DNA of 64,000 nt from Glycine soja (GCF_004193775.1 NC_041016.1:35569366-35633365); one strand, 5' to 3'. Counted from the first letter of the stretch, positions 21,036 through 32,459 are shown. Translations and numbers: made by a program. The notes: generated from the letters alone by a model not told the origin.

Positions 21036-24000
21036 ATCTGATGACGAGTCCCCCGAAGGTACTAATACCTGGGACCCGCCTATCAACTTCGAGCAAGAAA
21101 CGAATCAAACGGAAGATGAAGGGAATGAGGATGTGAGACTTCCCCCAGAATTAGAAAGGATAGTCGCCCATGAGGACCAAGAAATGGGGCCTCATCAAGA
21201 AGAAACTGAACTAGTAGACTTGGGAGTTGGCAGTGGAAAAAGGGAAGTAAAGATAGGCACAGGTATTACCGCACCTATCCGTGGAGAATTAATAACCCTG
21301 CTGAGAGACTACCAAGACATCTTTGCTTGGTCATACCAAGATATGCCCGGTTTGAGTTCTGACATTGTACAGCACCGATTACCTCTAAATCCCGAGTGTT
21401 CCCCGGTAAAGCAGAAACTGAGAAGGATGAAGCCCGAAACATCCTTGAAGATAAAAGAAGAAGTGAAGAAGCAATTTGACGCTGGTTTTCTGGCCGTCGC
21501 TCGGTATCCAGAATGGGTTGCCAACATTGTACCGGTCCCTAAGAAAGATGGGAAAGTACGAATGTGTGTGGATTATCGGGACCTGAATCGGGCCAGTCCC
21601 AAGGACAATTTTCCTTTGCCACACATCGATATCCTCGTGGATAATACGGCCAATTTCGCTTTATTTTCCTTCATGGACGGTTTCTCCGGTTACAATCAGA
21701 TAAAGATGGCGCTAGAGGATATGGAAAAGACTACCTTCGTCACCCTGTGGGGAACATTCTGTTACAAGGTGATGTCCTTTGGACTCAAGAATGCCGGGGC
21801 AACTTATCAACGAGCCATGGTAGCTTTGTTCCATGATATGATGCATCAAGAGATCGAGGTCTACGTGGACGACATAATTGCTAAATCTAAATCCAAAGAA
21901 GAACACCTTGTCAACCTGCGGAAGTTGTTCAAAAGGCTTAAGAAATATCAATTAAGGTTGAACCCCGCCAAGTGTACCTTTGGGGTCAAATCAGGGAAAT
22001 TGCTTGGTTTGATCGTAAGCCAGAAAGGGATAGAGGTAGATCCCGAAAAGGTGAAGGCCATCCTTGAGATGCCGGAACCCCGTACTGAGAGGCAAGTCCG
22101 AGGTTTCCTGGGACGCTTGAATTATATTGCCAGATTCATATCGCAGCTCACCGCCATTTGTGAGCCGTTGTTCAAGCTCTTACGCAAAAACCAAACTGAT
22201 CGCTGGAATGAGGGTTGCCAAGAGGCTTTTGGAAGGATCAAGAAGTGTCTTATGAATCCCCCTGTGCTTATGCCACCAGTACCTGGAAGGCCTCTCATCT
22301 TGTACATGACAATCTTGGACGAGTCAATGGGGTGTATGCTGGGGCAACATGACGAATCCGGAAAGAAAGAGCGCGTTGTTTACTACCTAAGTAAGAAGTT
22401 CACGACCTGTGAAACGAATTACTCCTTGCTCGAAAGAACGTGTTGTGCTTTAGTATGGGCATCCCATCGCCTAAGGCAATACATGCTGAGCCATACTACC
22501 TGGTTGATATCCAAGATGGACCCGGTTAAGTACATCTTTGAAAAGCCGGCTCTCACGGGACGAATCGCCCGGTGGCAAGTCCTGCTATCCGAGTTTGATA
22601 TAATCTACGTCACCCAAAAGGCGATAAAAGGAAGCGCCTTAGCAGATTATTTGGCTCAACAGCCTCTTAACGACTATCAGCCCATGCATCCTGAATTCCC
22701 GGATGAGGACATCATGGCCTTGTTTGAGGAAAAATTGGACGAAGATCGGGACAAATGGACCGTATGGTTTGACGGAGCATCAAACATTCTAGGCCATGGC
22801 GTTGGAGCAGTATTGGTCTCTCCGGACAATCAATGTGTACCTTTCACAGCCAGGCTAGGATTCGACTGCACCAACAACATGGCCGAATATGAAGCATGTG
22901 CCCTGGCCGTCCAGGCAGCGATTGACTCCAATGTCAAACTACTCAAGGTGTACGGTGACTCAGCGTTGGTAATCCATCAGCTGAGAGGGGAATGGGAAAC
23001 TAGAGATCCCAAGCTGATACCCTACAAAGCCTATATCAAGGAATTGGCTAAAACCTTTGATGAGATCTCTTTCCATCATGTTCCCCACGAGGAAAATCAA
23101 ATGGCGGATGCGCTTGCTACTTTGGCGTCTATGTTCCAGCTAATGCCGCATGGGGATCTACCGTACATTGAATTTTGGTGTCGTGGCAAACCCGCGCATT
23201 GTTGCCAAGTAGAAGAGGAACGGGACGGTAAGCCTTGGTATTTCGACATCAAGCGATATGTCGTAAGCAAAGAATACCCGCCAGAGATTGTCGACAATGA
23301 TAAGAGGACATTGAGAAGGTTGGCGGCCGGCTTCTTCATGAGCGGAAGCATACTGTATAAGAGAAACCACGACATGACACTCCTGCGGTGTGTGGATGCC
23401 AGGGAGGCGACTCACATGATCGAGGAAGTCCATGAGGGCTCGTTTGGAACGCATGCCAACGGGCATGCTATGGCCAGGAAGATCCTAAGAGCAGGTTATT
23501 ACTGACTTACCATGGAAAGTGATTGTTGTGTCCATGTAAGGAAATGCCACAAATGTCAAGCGTTCGCAGACAATGTCAATGCTCCACCGCATCCTCTGAA
23601 TGTCATGTCCGCCCCTTGGCCTTTCTCCATGTGGGGGATAGATGTCATCGGGGCCATTGAGCCCAAGGCCTCGAATGGTCATCGCTTCATCCTCGTAGCG
23701 ATAGATTATTTTACCAAGTGGGTCGAGGCGGCCTCCTACACCAATGTGACGAGGGGTGTGGTGGTCAGGTTCATTAAGAAAGAGATCATCTGCCGATATG
23801 GTTTGCCAAAGAAGATTATCACGGACAACGGCACCAACCTGAATAACAAGATGATGGGGGAAATGTGCGAGGAGTTTAAAATCCAGCATCACAATTCCAC
23901 GCCCTACCGGCCAAAGATGAATGGAGCCGTGGAAGCGGCCAATAAGAATATCAAAAAGATTATCCAAAAGATGACTGTGTCGTACAGAGATTGGCACGAG

Positions 24001-24481
24001 ATGCTCCCATTCGCGTTACACGGTTACCGAACTTCAGTGCGAACGTCAACTGCGGCAACGCCGTTCTCATTGGTATATGGGATGGAGGCTGTGTTACCGT
24101 TTGAGGTAGAGGTCCCGTCATTAAGGATCTTGGCAGAATCCAGATTAAAGGAATCAGAGTGGGTTGACGCGCTATGACCAGCTCAACCTCATTGAGGGTA
24201 AGCGCTTAACGGCCATGAGTCATGGGCATTTGTACCAGCAAAGAATGAAGAGTGCATTCGACAAGAAGGTACGCTTGCGCAAGTTCCATGAGGGAGACCT
24301 TGTGCTAAAGAAAATGTCCCATGCTGTCAAGGACAATCGAGGAAAATGGGCCCCAAACTACGAAGGGCCTTTTGTTGTGAAGAGGGCTTTTTCCGGAGGA
24401 GCCCTGGTGCTTACCAACATGGATGGCGAAGAGCTACCTTCACCCGTGAATTCTGATGTCGTCATGCGATATTATGCTTAG
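21036..24481 (+). pseudogene. pol: Ogre pol: reverse transcriptase, two RNase H domains and integrase, with one stop and one frameshift
   Basis: Open from the intron acceptor. RT runs over about 21,500-22,150 with the catalytic YVDD at 21,862-21,873. A degenerate first RNase H follows (22,290-22,670). A second, archaeal-type RNase H starts at VWFDGASNILGHGVG (about 22,764) and ends HHVPHEENQMADALA; this double arrangement is typical of the Tat lineage. The integrase has an HH-CC finger split by a TGA at 23,503-23,505 (TGG to TGA), then the D...D...E core (IDYFTKWVEA, ITDNGTNLN, MNGAVEAANK). A frame change near 24,165 separates the C-terminal integrase tail (24,164-24,481). Confidence 0.87.
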
Positions 24482-26531
24482 AATCTGGGGCAATTAAGGA
24501 TGTCGCTGCATGTTCTTTATCTTTATGTGTTTTCTGGGTATCCCCCAGGGATTCCCCGTCTACTGTATCTCTCGTCACAATCTTTCAAAGAAGTAAACGT
24601 GGGTTCGAGGCTTTAGTCCTCACGTTGGTTTTAAACTTTGCGTTAATTTGTGATCACCTGAGCCCTGCCACTCAAGTCATGGGATGCCCCAAGCGCTTAA
24701 TTAAAATTTAACCTAAACCAACTTTCACTAAAAATTTGTTGCGTTTGAAAACATTCATGTATACGCATACGCATGCATATTGTTGTGGTAAAACAGGGGC
24801 AGGATCATCTTGAACTACCTTCTGGGGTAGAGACAAAGCTAGAGCAGCAGGAAACCAATCAAGGTAAGACAATAACCCGGTCATGATTGGCTGCACATTG
24901 TTTGTTTCCTACTTGTAGGTACTTAGGAACGGACGCAAATGGAGGCTAGGGTCACGACCGACCGATCGTTGCCCCTTCTCTACGCTAAACAAGCAGAGAA
25001 CGTCACTGCAAGGCAACCCAGTATCCTTTGTATTTGCGGTTTTCTTTTACTATTTTTTGTTTTAAGTAAGTAAAACGATGCCTAAATTCTAACTTAAGTA
25101 AATTCGAGTGGGCGAACGCTATCCTGTAAAGAGAGGGGGGCCATGGTTACAGTTTCCCCTAAAAAAAAAAAAAAAGTGCAGGTTAGCTTGCTTGGGCGAG
25201 CTGAGCTCGCCTGGGCGAGCAACCCCTACACCAAAATATAAAAATGACAAAAGGGGGACGTTTTTGCATTCAAAAACTTATTTTCCCCCTTTTCAAAAGC
25301 CATACCTACGGAATTTACGAGTTTGCAGCCCTAGGATCTCTACTTTTCGCATTCTTCGATTCCGTTTTGCACTTTTATTTATCACCAACAAGTAAGTATT
25401 CCATCTTTAAGCTTTCTAGCTTTTCATTGGTGTATTTTGATCTCCTTTTGGTGCTCTAAATTGTGGAAATGTGCTCAAATATGTGGGGCAATTTTGGTTT
25501 GTTTTCTTGCTTGATTGGTTTGAATTGGGGGTTTGTATGAGATGGCCCTAGGCCTATAATGTATTTTGAAGTAATGGGGCATGCCACACTGTCCCCGTTC
25601 TCTTGCTATTGATGCCCAAACGCGCGCCCACCAAGTGTTCGGTGAAATGCCTCAATGGCATTAGCGCGTGATTTTTGTAGGGAAACAACCTATGGGACAA
25701 TTAGGTATGCACATGTTTTCTATTTTTTGGGGGCATGTATTCGGTTTCGTAAGGGCTAGAGTAATTGCCCCCCATATATACTAGGCCTAGGAACCAAAGT
25801 TTTTATGCAAGAGAACACAAGAGTGGGTGCATACTGGGTAAAGTTACCCTTTTTGGCCAGCAATCAGCTATGAGCCACGCTACAATAATTTCCCTACGCC
25901 TAGATGTTTAGGAATTTTGTTCATCATAAATGTGTAGGTTTAGAATAGGTAGCAAAATACTTGGATGTATGTACATGTAATTTTTGGTAGTCAAAATGTC
26001 TCACAAAAAATATATATATGTTGCATTTTTATGTAAAGAAAATACCTTACAGAGATACTTTTTAATTTGAATGCCATATACTTGAATTTGCATGCGGCTT
26101 TAGGTGGCAAAAACACTTGAATAAAGCATGAAATGTAGCACCTTATTGTGTAGGTAGCCAAGATTCATCATGAAGTTTGTGTATGTATAGGTATTAGAAA
26201 TACCAGAATGTGCACGTATGCAATTTTTGGTAGCCAAAATGCTTTGAGTATGCATGTATGTAAATTTAGCCAAGGAAGTGCATGTGATGTAGGTAGCAAA
26301 TACACCTTGGAAGTACATATAAATAATCTAGGTAACGAAGGTGCCTTGATTACGCATGGGTGCATTTTTCTTAGGTAGAAGAATATCTTGTGCGAGTGAA
26401 TGTTCGTAAGGAAGTATGTGCATGAGTTTGCTCTAAATTTACATTGATTGGAGGAGGTTGTATGCCATTTTTGTTTTAAGAGTAGCATTTCTTGGTAAAA
26501 TTAACTTTCCAAATGTTTGCCTTCGCAGGAA
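24482..26531 (+). other. Untranslated spacer between Ogre pol and the sense accessory ORF
   Basis: About 2 kb with only short frames and a 15-base poly-A run near 25,161. A pyrimidine-rich segment ending TTGCCTTCGCAG lies just before the accessory ORF and could be a splice acceptor for a subgenomic RNA; this is inference. Confidence 0.45.
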
Positions 26532-27782
26532 ATGGCCCCGAGGAAGCTTGCCTCAAAAAGGTCCAGGAAGGATAAGACGGCCGAAGGAACTAGTTTCGCT
26601 CCTGAGTATGACAGTCACAGCTTTAGGAGCGCTGTACACCAGCAGCGCTTCGAGGCCATCAAGGGATGGTCATTTCTCCGGGAGCGACGCGTCCAGCTCA
26701 GGGACGATGAGTATACTGATTTCCAGGAGGAGATAGGTCGCCGGCGGTGGGCATCACTGGTTACCCCCATGGCCAAGTTCGATCCAGAAATAGTCCTCGA
26801 ATTTTATGCCAATGCTTGGCCAACAGAGGAGGGCGTGCGTGACATGAGGTCCTGGGTGAGGGGTCAGTCGATCCCGTTTGATGCAGATGCTATCGGCCAA
26901 CTCCTGGGATATCCGTCAGTGCTAGAAGAGGGCCAGGAGTGCGAGTATGGCCAGAGGAGGAACCGGTCTAATGGGTTCGATGAGGAGGCCATCGCCCAGT
27001 TGCTATGTATACCGGGGCAAGATTTTGCCCGGACTGCTGCCAGGAGACGGGTGCGGATCATGCGCACCAACATGACCACCCTGACTCAGATATGGATGAC
27101 TTTGCTGCTCAGCAACATCCTGCCCACCGATCATAATTCCGACCTCCCCCTGCCGAAGTGTCAGCTGGTGTACGCCATCCTGACGCGGATGAGCATCCAT
27201 ATGGCTCAGTTAATCGTTGATGCCATCTATATTTTTGCAGGTATGGCGCCTACCAGGCACCCTTTGGATCCAGATAAGTCCAACAGGGCCCTGGGATTTC
27301 CCGCGCTGATCACAGGACTCTACCAGTCGTTTGGAATCCCCGTTGCACCTACCAAGGTGATTCGGCCACCCATCACCCGGGCTTTTATTGAGAAGTACTG
27401 CACCCAGAGACAGGCTCAGGGTGATGCTCCACAGACCGCAGGCGCGCCACCACCACCTCATCAGGCTGGCCCGGCTGGGTCGTTTGACACGGAGCAGTAT
27501 TTACGGCATTTGGTTCGCCAGCAGGCAGCCAACCACCGGGCACATGTACAGACTCATGATTGTCTTTACCAGCTGAGCCTCAGCATGTAGAGTCAGGGCT
27601 TCGCTTCTTTTTCATGCCCTACTCCAGACCAGTTCAGGGCAGAGGTCGCATGGCCCGGGGATTGGCCCGAGGCCCAAGCAGGAGAGGCGCCCCCAGAGGC
27701 TCCCGGCGATGGAAAGGAGGCCCACGAGGACGAGGAGATGGCCGATTTGCTTGACTTCTTGGGAGGGAGTGGAGCTACATGA
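26532..27782 (+). pseudogene. Sense-strand accessory ORF of the Ogre element (putative plant transposon protein domain)
   Basis: ATG at 26,532 starts MAPRKLASKRSRKD, a basic, nuclear-signal-like N-terminus. A domain common in legume retroelement proteins follows (LVTPMAKFDPEIVLEFYANA, LVYAILTRMSIHMAQLI). The frame meets TAG at 27,588-27,590, but the same frame continues with coding character (acidic, Pro/Ala-rich tail ending DLLDFLGGSGAT) to TGA at 27,780-27,782. This suggests a CAG-to-TAG change in a protein of about 416 residues. Tat-lineage elements often carry such an ORF between pol and the 3' LTR; its role is unknown. Confidence 0.72.
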
Positions 27783-28603
27783 CTGGGAGATCCCCAGATT
27801 CATGTTTTCTTTCATATTTCTTTTATTATTTTTATGTTAGGTTATTTTTTGTTATGAGAGACTAATGTTTGTTTTTGTTGTTTCGATTGTCATTTGTACA
27901 GCGCATACATTTTTGTTTGGATTGTTGCGTTAGTGTTTATATCATTATTATCAATGATGTTTGAAATTCTGGAACCGTGTAGAGTTTTTCGTTTAGGAAC
28001 ATCGTCCAAAAAAATAAGACAAACAAAAATCATGATAAAAATAATAATAAAAAAAAAAGAGGAAAGAGAGAGCAAGTAAGGAGAAAAAGAAGGAAAATAG
28101 AAGATAAAGAACCAACATGTTTTTGAAAGAGATGATTTCCGACTTTTGATTGAAAGGAAAATTCGCCGATCATAGCTAGTTTTTTAAAAAATGTGTGTAC
28201 ACCTGAAGGGTGGACGCTGTAAAAATTTTCCCAGACGCCCAAAATGGACTCGGATGAATGCACAAATGGATAAAAGAACATGTTTTGGAAACATTGGGTT
28301 GACTAAAATAGAGGAAATGAATCCTGAGCCCTAGCATCACATGACCATAAAAATTTGACGCTTGAGTGTCCGCATAGGTGCATGCATGACCAGTTTTGCA
28401 TAAAATTTCCAAATCATCATTTTTGCATTTGTGTCATGGAAATAATGTGGGGCATCCCTTTTTGTCCTTGAACCAAACCAAACCCTGACATGTATCATGT
28501 CTAGCTGTTCTACAAGCCTTGAGCCAAAATCCTAACTCACCATAAACCTTGACCCAGGGTGAGAATGTCAATCCTTACCCTCGGAAGCAAAAAATAAGAG
28601 AAG
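27783..28603 (+). other. Ogre 3' region, non-coding
   Basis: AT-rich sequence including a long A-rich run around 28,010-28,110. No supported ORF. It precedes the tandem repeats near the element's end. Confidence 0.4.
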
Positions 28604-28745
28604 GAAAATTCCCAATCAAAGAGTGGGAGAAAGCAAAAAGAAAAGAAAGGAAATTCCCAATCAAAGAGTGGGAGAAAGCGAAATGAAAAGAAAGAAAATT
28701 CCCAATCAAAGAATGGGAGAAAGTAAAAAAGGGAAGAAGAAGAAG
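28604..28745 (+). repeat. 45-bp tandem repeat, three copies, in the Ogre 3' region
   Basis: AATTCCCAATCAAAGAGTGG recurs with CCCAATC at 28,611, 28,656 and 28,701, an exact 45-bp period. Units are purine-rich (GAAAGAAA). The antisense reading gives a repetitive open frame, which is a by-product of the repeat. Confidence 0.85.
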
Positions 28746-29516
28746 GAAAGAAAGCTCCTGATCAAGGATCGAAAGAAACCAGAAGAAATGTGCAGAAAGG
28801 TCTTTGGACCGGACAATATCTGTACAATACATAATTGTCACCAAATGAACAAAAAGAAGGAAAGGAAACCATGACCTGAAAGTGGTCTTCTCCCTTTGAT
28901 TACCAACCAAAATCCTGTGCGTCGGTGACTTGTTCGCCTCGCGCAAAACAAAAACAGAAAAGGAAAAGGCCAAAAACACACAAAAGCCGAAAAACCCACC
29001 AAAAGAACCCATTCCCAAGGGAAGTCCTATTGATCCATGATCACGCATGTAACTTTTGATTTGATAGGAAATAATTTGCAAAGTCAAGTCGTGACATATC
29101 TATGGTTCGGAATTAGGATGAAACACTTACCTGTGCGAGATTGATACACTTTGAGTGGATTTCTTCTATTTTTGTCGAACCCAGTGTTTCCTCTAAATGG
29201 TCATTTAGAAACGAAATGCTAAACATCCAAAATCTCATTTATGGTTATGGGGGGGTTTCATCAGCAGACTCTCCTTCCCCGGTAGACGCATTGTTTTTCA
29301 CTCAAAAAAGCATATGCTGCTCTAATCAGTTGGAATATTTGTCTCTTTACTAAAGCATGTTTGCATTTTAGTGAAGAAAACACCGAGACTTTTTCAAGTC
29401 TCACAAGTTATCCAGAACTACGTAGGTCTGAGTTCCTCATTGGAGGATACGTAGGAGCAAGAGCCTTGCTTTTGTCGGCCGCCCCACAATCTCTGTCATA
29501 CTGACCCTGAGGTCAT
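28746..29516 (+). other. Ogre 3' region between the two tandem-repeat blocks
   Basis: No gene. It includes 29,417-29,460 (AACTACGTAGGTCTGAGTTC and GGATACGTAGGAGCAAGAGC), which echoes a segment of the 5' LTR at 13,905-13,960. This suggests internally duplicated sequence or a conserved element motif. Confidence 0.5.
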
Positions 29517-30075
29517 GTGACATGCGGAGACAAATTATGGTCATTCCGCACACCTTTTTGCCATTTAGACACAGTTGTGTCCGATGGCACGCAGAGACAA
29601 ATTATGGTCATTCTGCGCCCTTTTATCATCCAGAGGCGGCGGGCCCGATGACATGCGGAGACAAATTATGGTCATTCCGCACACCTTTTTGCCATTCAGA
29701 CACAGTTGTGTCCGATGGCACGCAGAGAAAAATTATGGTCATTCTGCACCCTTTTGTCATCCAGAGGCGGCGGGCCCGATGACATGCGGAGACAAATTAT
29801 GGTCATTCCGCACACCCTTTTGCCATTCAGACACAATTGTGTCCGATGGCACGCAGAGACAAATTATGGTCATTCTGCACCCTTTTGTCATCCAGAGGTG
29901 GCGGGCCTGATGACATGCGGAGACAAATTATGGTCATTCCGCACACTCTTTTGCCATTCAGACACAGTTGTGTCCGATGGCACGCAGAGACAAATTATGG
30001 TCATTCTGCGCCCTTTTGTCATCCAGAGGCGGCGGGCCCGATGACATGCGGAGACAAATTATGGTCATCCCATGT
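29517..30075 (+). repeat. 131-bp tandem repeat (two-monomer higher-order unit), about 4.2 copies
   Basis: GACAAATTATGGTCATTCCG recurs with exact 131-bp spacing (CAAATT at 29,531, 29,662, 29,793, 29,924 and 30,055). Each 131-bp unit holds two related monomers of about 65 bp, one with ATTCCGCACAC and one with ATTCTGCACCC/ATTCTGCGCCC. Copies differ by a few bases. Tandem arrays near the 3' end are known in Ogre-like elements and can seed satellite DNA. Confidence 0.9.
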
Positions 30076-30821
30076 CCCCCCATTTTGTGTACCTAAAACA
30101 AAGCTCTAGAATTCCAGCCTACTGGACAAGGTTGAATTTCAAGAGGGTGTTGTTTTTGTTACCAAAGAAAGATTTTATTAATTAAACAAAATAGGAGAAA
30201 GAATACTCCTCCAAGGATTTCTACTTCACCAAACATTTCTCCTTTTGTAAAGAGCTAGTGTTCAACTTACAAGCGATAAACATAATGAACTTTTTCCCTT
30301 CCATGACTAACTAACTAGTATTCCAACTCTCCTACCTAAAGATTATAGAGCATAAAGATTTACCATTCAGCAGAAGAATTACAAGAGACTAATACTATAT
30401 CCTGAATTCGGTGACCTTATAATACAAAATTATCCTGAATGACCAATTTTGCAGTGATTAGGAAAATGGTTCTTGGTGCTTTATTCTTTTAATTTTATAT
30501 TACTAACACACCATTTCCTTGATTTTTGCTGAAGTAAAATAGTTTGGCAGTCCAGAGCAATTTTTACACAAGCACGTAGTCATTAAGTATAATTAATTAA
30601 AGCTAATTTTGTGTACCATGTATATAGCATTTTCAATAGAACATATTTTCAAGCAGATGCTAGAATTGCTCAACATACATAGTCAGTGTCAGTGACATAC
30701 GCTACATGAAACAGGAAGTGCAGATTCTCATAAATAACCTCAAGTAAAGGAAGGATGTTACTAACAATAACAAGTAACAAGTGCAGACAGACATATCACA
30801 TAGTAACTCATAATTGTATCC
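30076..30821. other. Junction zone and captured 3' flank, no gene recognised
   Basis: The retrotransposon repeat stops near 30,075 and AT-rich sequence follows, probably the 3' untranslated flank of the captured minus-strand carboxylesterase piece. No LTR end or target duplication is seen here, so the exact Ogre/CACTA border cannot be placed. Confidence 0.35.
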
Positions 30822-30991
30822 TTAACTATGGTTGATAAAGGAAACAGCATTGTCACAATCTGGATTCAACAAATGAAACACGTCTCCCTCTCCCATTGCC
30901 TCTATAACCTCCACAACATCATTCCACCCACACTTCTCGAGCAATTCCTTGTAATACCAACCCATATCTTTCAGCAAATCATTCTCAGACT
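30822..30991 (-). pseudogene. Captured C-terminal exon of a plant carboxylesterase (CXE, alpha/beta-hydrolase fold 3)
   Basis: On the minus strand, after an acceptor-like TTAAAATTAG, the frame reads SENDLLKDMGWYYKELLEKC then GWNDVVEVIEAMGEGDVFHL and ends SFINHS with TAA at 30,822-30,824. The DLLKD-GWYYKELL...VFHL pattern is that of plant carboxylesterases, whose C-terminal exon ends in this way. The residue where the family has its catalytic His (G-E-x-H-x-F-H) is Asp here. A stretch before SFINH is shorter than usual. It is a lone fragment in the right arm of the CACTA element. Confidence 0.65.
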
Positions 30992-31104
30992 AATTTTAAA
31001 GACCCAACATACCTAACCTAGGTTAGTTCTAAAAACTATTTTGAATTGAACTAAACTGATAACTAATTTCAACAAGGCAAACACAGACACAAAAATAGGA
31101 AAAC

Positions 31105-31468
31105 AACGGTACCATATGAATTAGTAAATGCTGGGTTCAACCATTTTTCTATCATGGAACGAAAATAAATGTTTCAGGGAGAGTGTGGTACTTACCTTTG
31201 ATGGAAACTTCACTGATAGGTGAGCTCCAGGGTCACTGTAAACACAAACCCACAAAGGCACAGTGCAACTGAGGTCCAGGGTCAACAATGGTACCATATG
31301 AATTAGTAAATGTTGGGTTCAACCATTTTTCTATCATGGAACGAAAATAAATGTTTCAGGGACACTGTGGTACTTACCTTTGATGGAAACTTCACTGATA
31401 GGTGAGCTCCATGGTCACTGTAAACACAAACCCACAAAGGCACAGTTCTGCTGAGGTCCAGGGTCACT
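31105..31468. repeat. 182-bp tandem duplication in the CACTA right arm
   Basis: GGTACCATATGAATTAGTAA at 31,108 recurs at 31,290, and the following text (TTCAACCATTTTTCTATCAT and ACTTACCTTTGATGGAAACT) repeats at the same 182-bp offset with few differences. Each copy holds a minus-strand donor-like AAAGGTAAGT. Confidence 0.8.
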
Positions 31469-31745
31469 GTAAACACAAAGCCACAAAAAGCATTGAATCC
31501 CCAAGAGGGTGAAATAATGAAACTCGAAGACAAACATTTAAGATGTTATTTTACCTTAAAATTTGTAGTAAAAATCAGAAAGCCAGCTTGCAACGAAAAC
31601 CATTCAAACAAAGGAAGAAGCAGACATCACTCGAAGCAAAGCAAGGTACTGACTCACACTCTACAATGGGGGAAATGACGACACGATTTATGACCAGAAA
31701 GCACAGAAAGAAGCAGGTTTGCCCATGTACCTAAATGCGACAGTG

Positions 31746-31846
31746 ACGAACACAAACTCGAATGGGAACTGTTGCGAACTCGAACTCGAACTCGAACACC
31801 AACTCAAACGGGAACTGGTGCGAACTCCAACTCGAACACGAACAGG
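31746..31846. repeat. Imperfect hexamer (CGAACT)n-type microsatellite
   Basis: Runs of CGAACTCGAACTCGAACTCG and variants over about 100 bp. They produce a Leu-Glu or Arg-Thr repeat when translated, without protein meaning. Confidence 0.7.
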
Positions 31847-31959
31847 AATGGCAGCTTCAGGAGGACAAATAACCTACGTGATGAGGAAGAAATGGAGAAA
31901 GAGTTTTGGTTACTGAACGCGTGGAGGGAAAATGGATTTTCGGGGTTTTAGTACTTATG

Positions 31960-32321
31960 AAAGGGATAACATCGATTTTTTAAACAAAACCGATGTTAAG
32001 TAGTTCATGTCAACATCGGTGTTTTAAAAAACTGATGTCAACTTTCTAAGGTTAACATCGGTTTTGCAAAAACCGATGTTAACTAGTGAATGTTAACATC
32101 GGTTATTTAAAAAACCGATGTTGACATCGTCACCACATTTGTGTTAACATCGGTTTTTTACAAAACCGATGTTAACAGTTACATATTAACATCGGTTTTC
32201 ATAAAACCGATGTTAATAAACTAATCTTAATTACAAGTATGCTAGTGTGCTTTTGTTAACATCGGTTTTTCCGGAAACCGATGTTAACATGCCGATGTTA
32301 AATATATATTTTTTAGTAGTG
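31960..32321. repeat. Right terminal and subterminal repeat block of the CACTA element
   Basis: Seven hairpins of AACATCGGTTTT/AAAACCGATGTT arms, then the terminus TTTTTTAGTAGTG, the inverse of CACTACTAAAAAA. The arms are the same family as at the left end, which pairs the two ends as one element. Confidence 0.87.
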
Positions 32322-32459
32322 AAAAGGATGCGTCAAGTTTAACAATAACAAAAATGGAGAATAAAATTAGACTTAGGATCGTACAAAATGAAGACACAGT
32401 TATGAGGAAATTTTTTTCCTCATAACAAAAATGGAGAATAAAATTGTACTTAGAAGTTC

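Larger units (their letters stand above)
12648..30075 (+). mobile_element. Ogre/Tat-lineage Ty3/gypsy retrotransposon lacking its 3' LTR
   Basis: It starts with TGTCATACCC immediately inside the CACTA transposase; the five bases before it are ACAGT. The order is 5' LTR, primer site, extra ORF1, gag, protease, G-patch, intron, RT, two RNase H domains, integrase, sense accessory ORF and tandem repeats. This is the diagnostic layout of Ogre elements. No second copy of the LTR occurs in the window, so the right border near 30,075 is a deletion junction and is approximate. At least four frameshift or stop lesions make it non-autonomous. Confidence 0.88.
30..32321 (-). mobile_element. CACTA (En/Spm-type) DNA transposon, gene-fragment-bearing, interrupted by an Ogre retrotransposon
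   Basis: The left end at position 30 reads CACTATTAGAAAATAC. The reverse complement of the right end at 32,321 reads CACTACTAAAAAATAT, so the two form imperfect terminal inverted repeats starting with CACTA. AAA flanks both ends (27-29 and 32,322-32,324), which fits the 3-bp target duplication of the superfamily but is weak because it is low in complexity. Both ends carry the same AACATCGGTTTT-type hairpins. Inside, on the minus strand, are remains of the two usual CACTA genes plus captured host-gene pieces. Without the Ogre insertion the element would be about 15 kb. Strand follows the transposase genes. Confidence 0.88.

Noticed and set aside
28575..29087. 170-codon minus-strand frame with a repeated FSHSLIGNF motif
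   Set aside because: It is the antisense reading of the 45-bp tandem repeat (15 codons per unit) in the Ogre 3' region, with no family match.
29522..30109. Four overlapping open frames of 86-112 codons
   Set aside because: They arise from the 131-bp tandem repeat, whose length is not a multiple of three, so the same peptide text reappears in successive frames.
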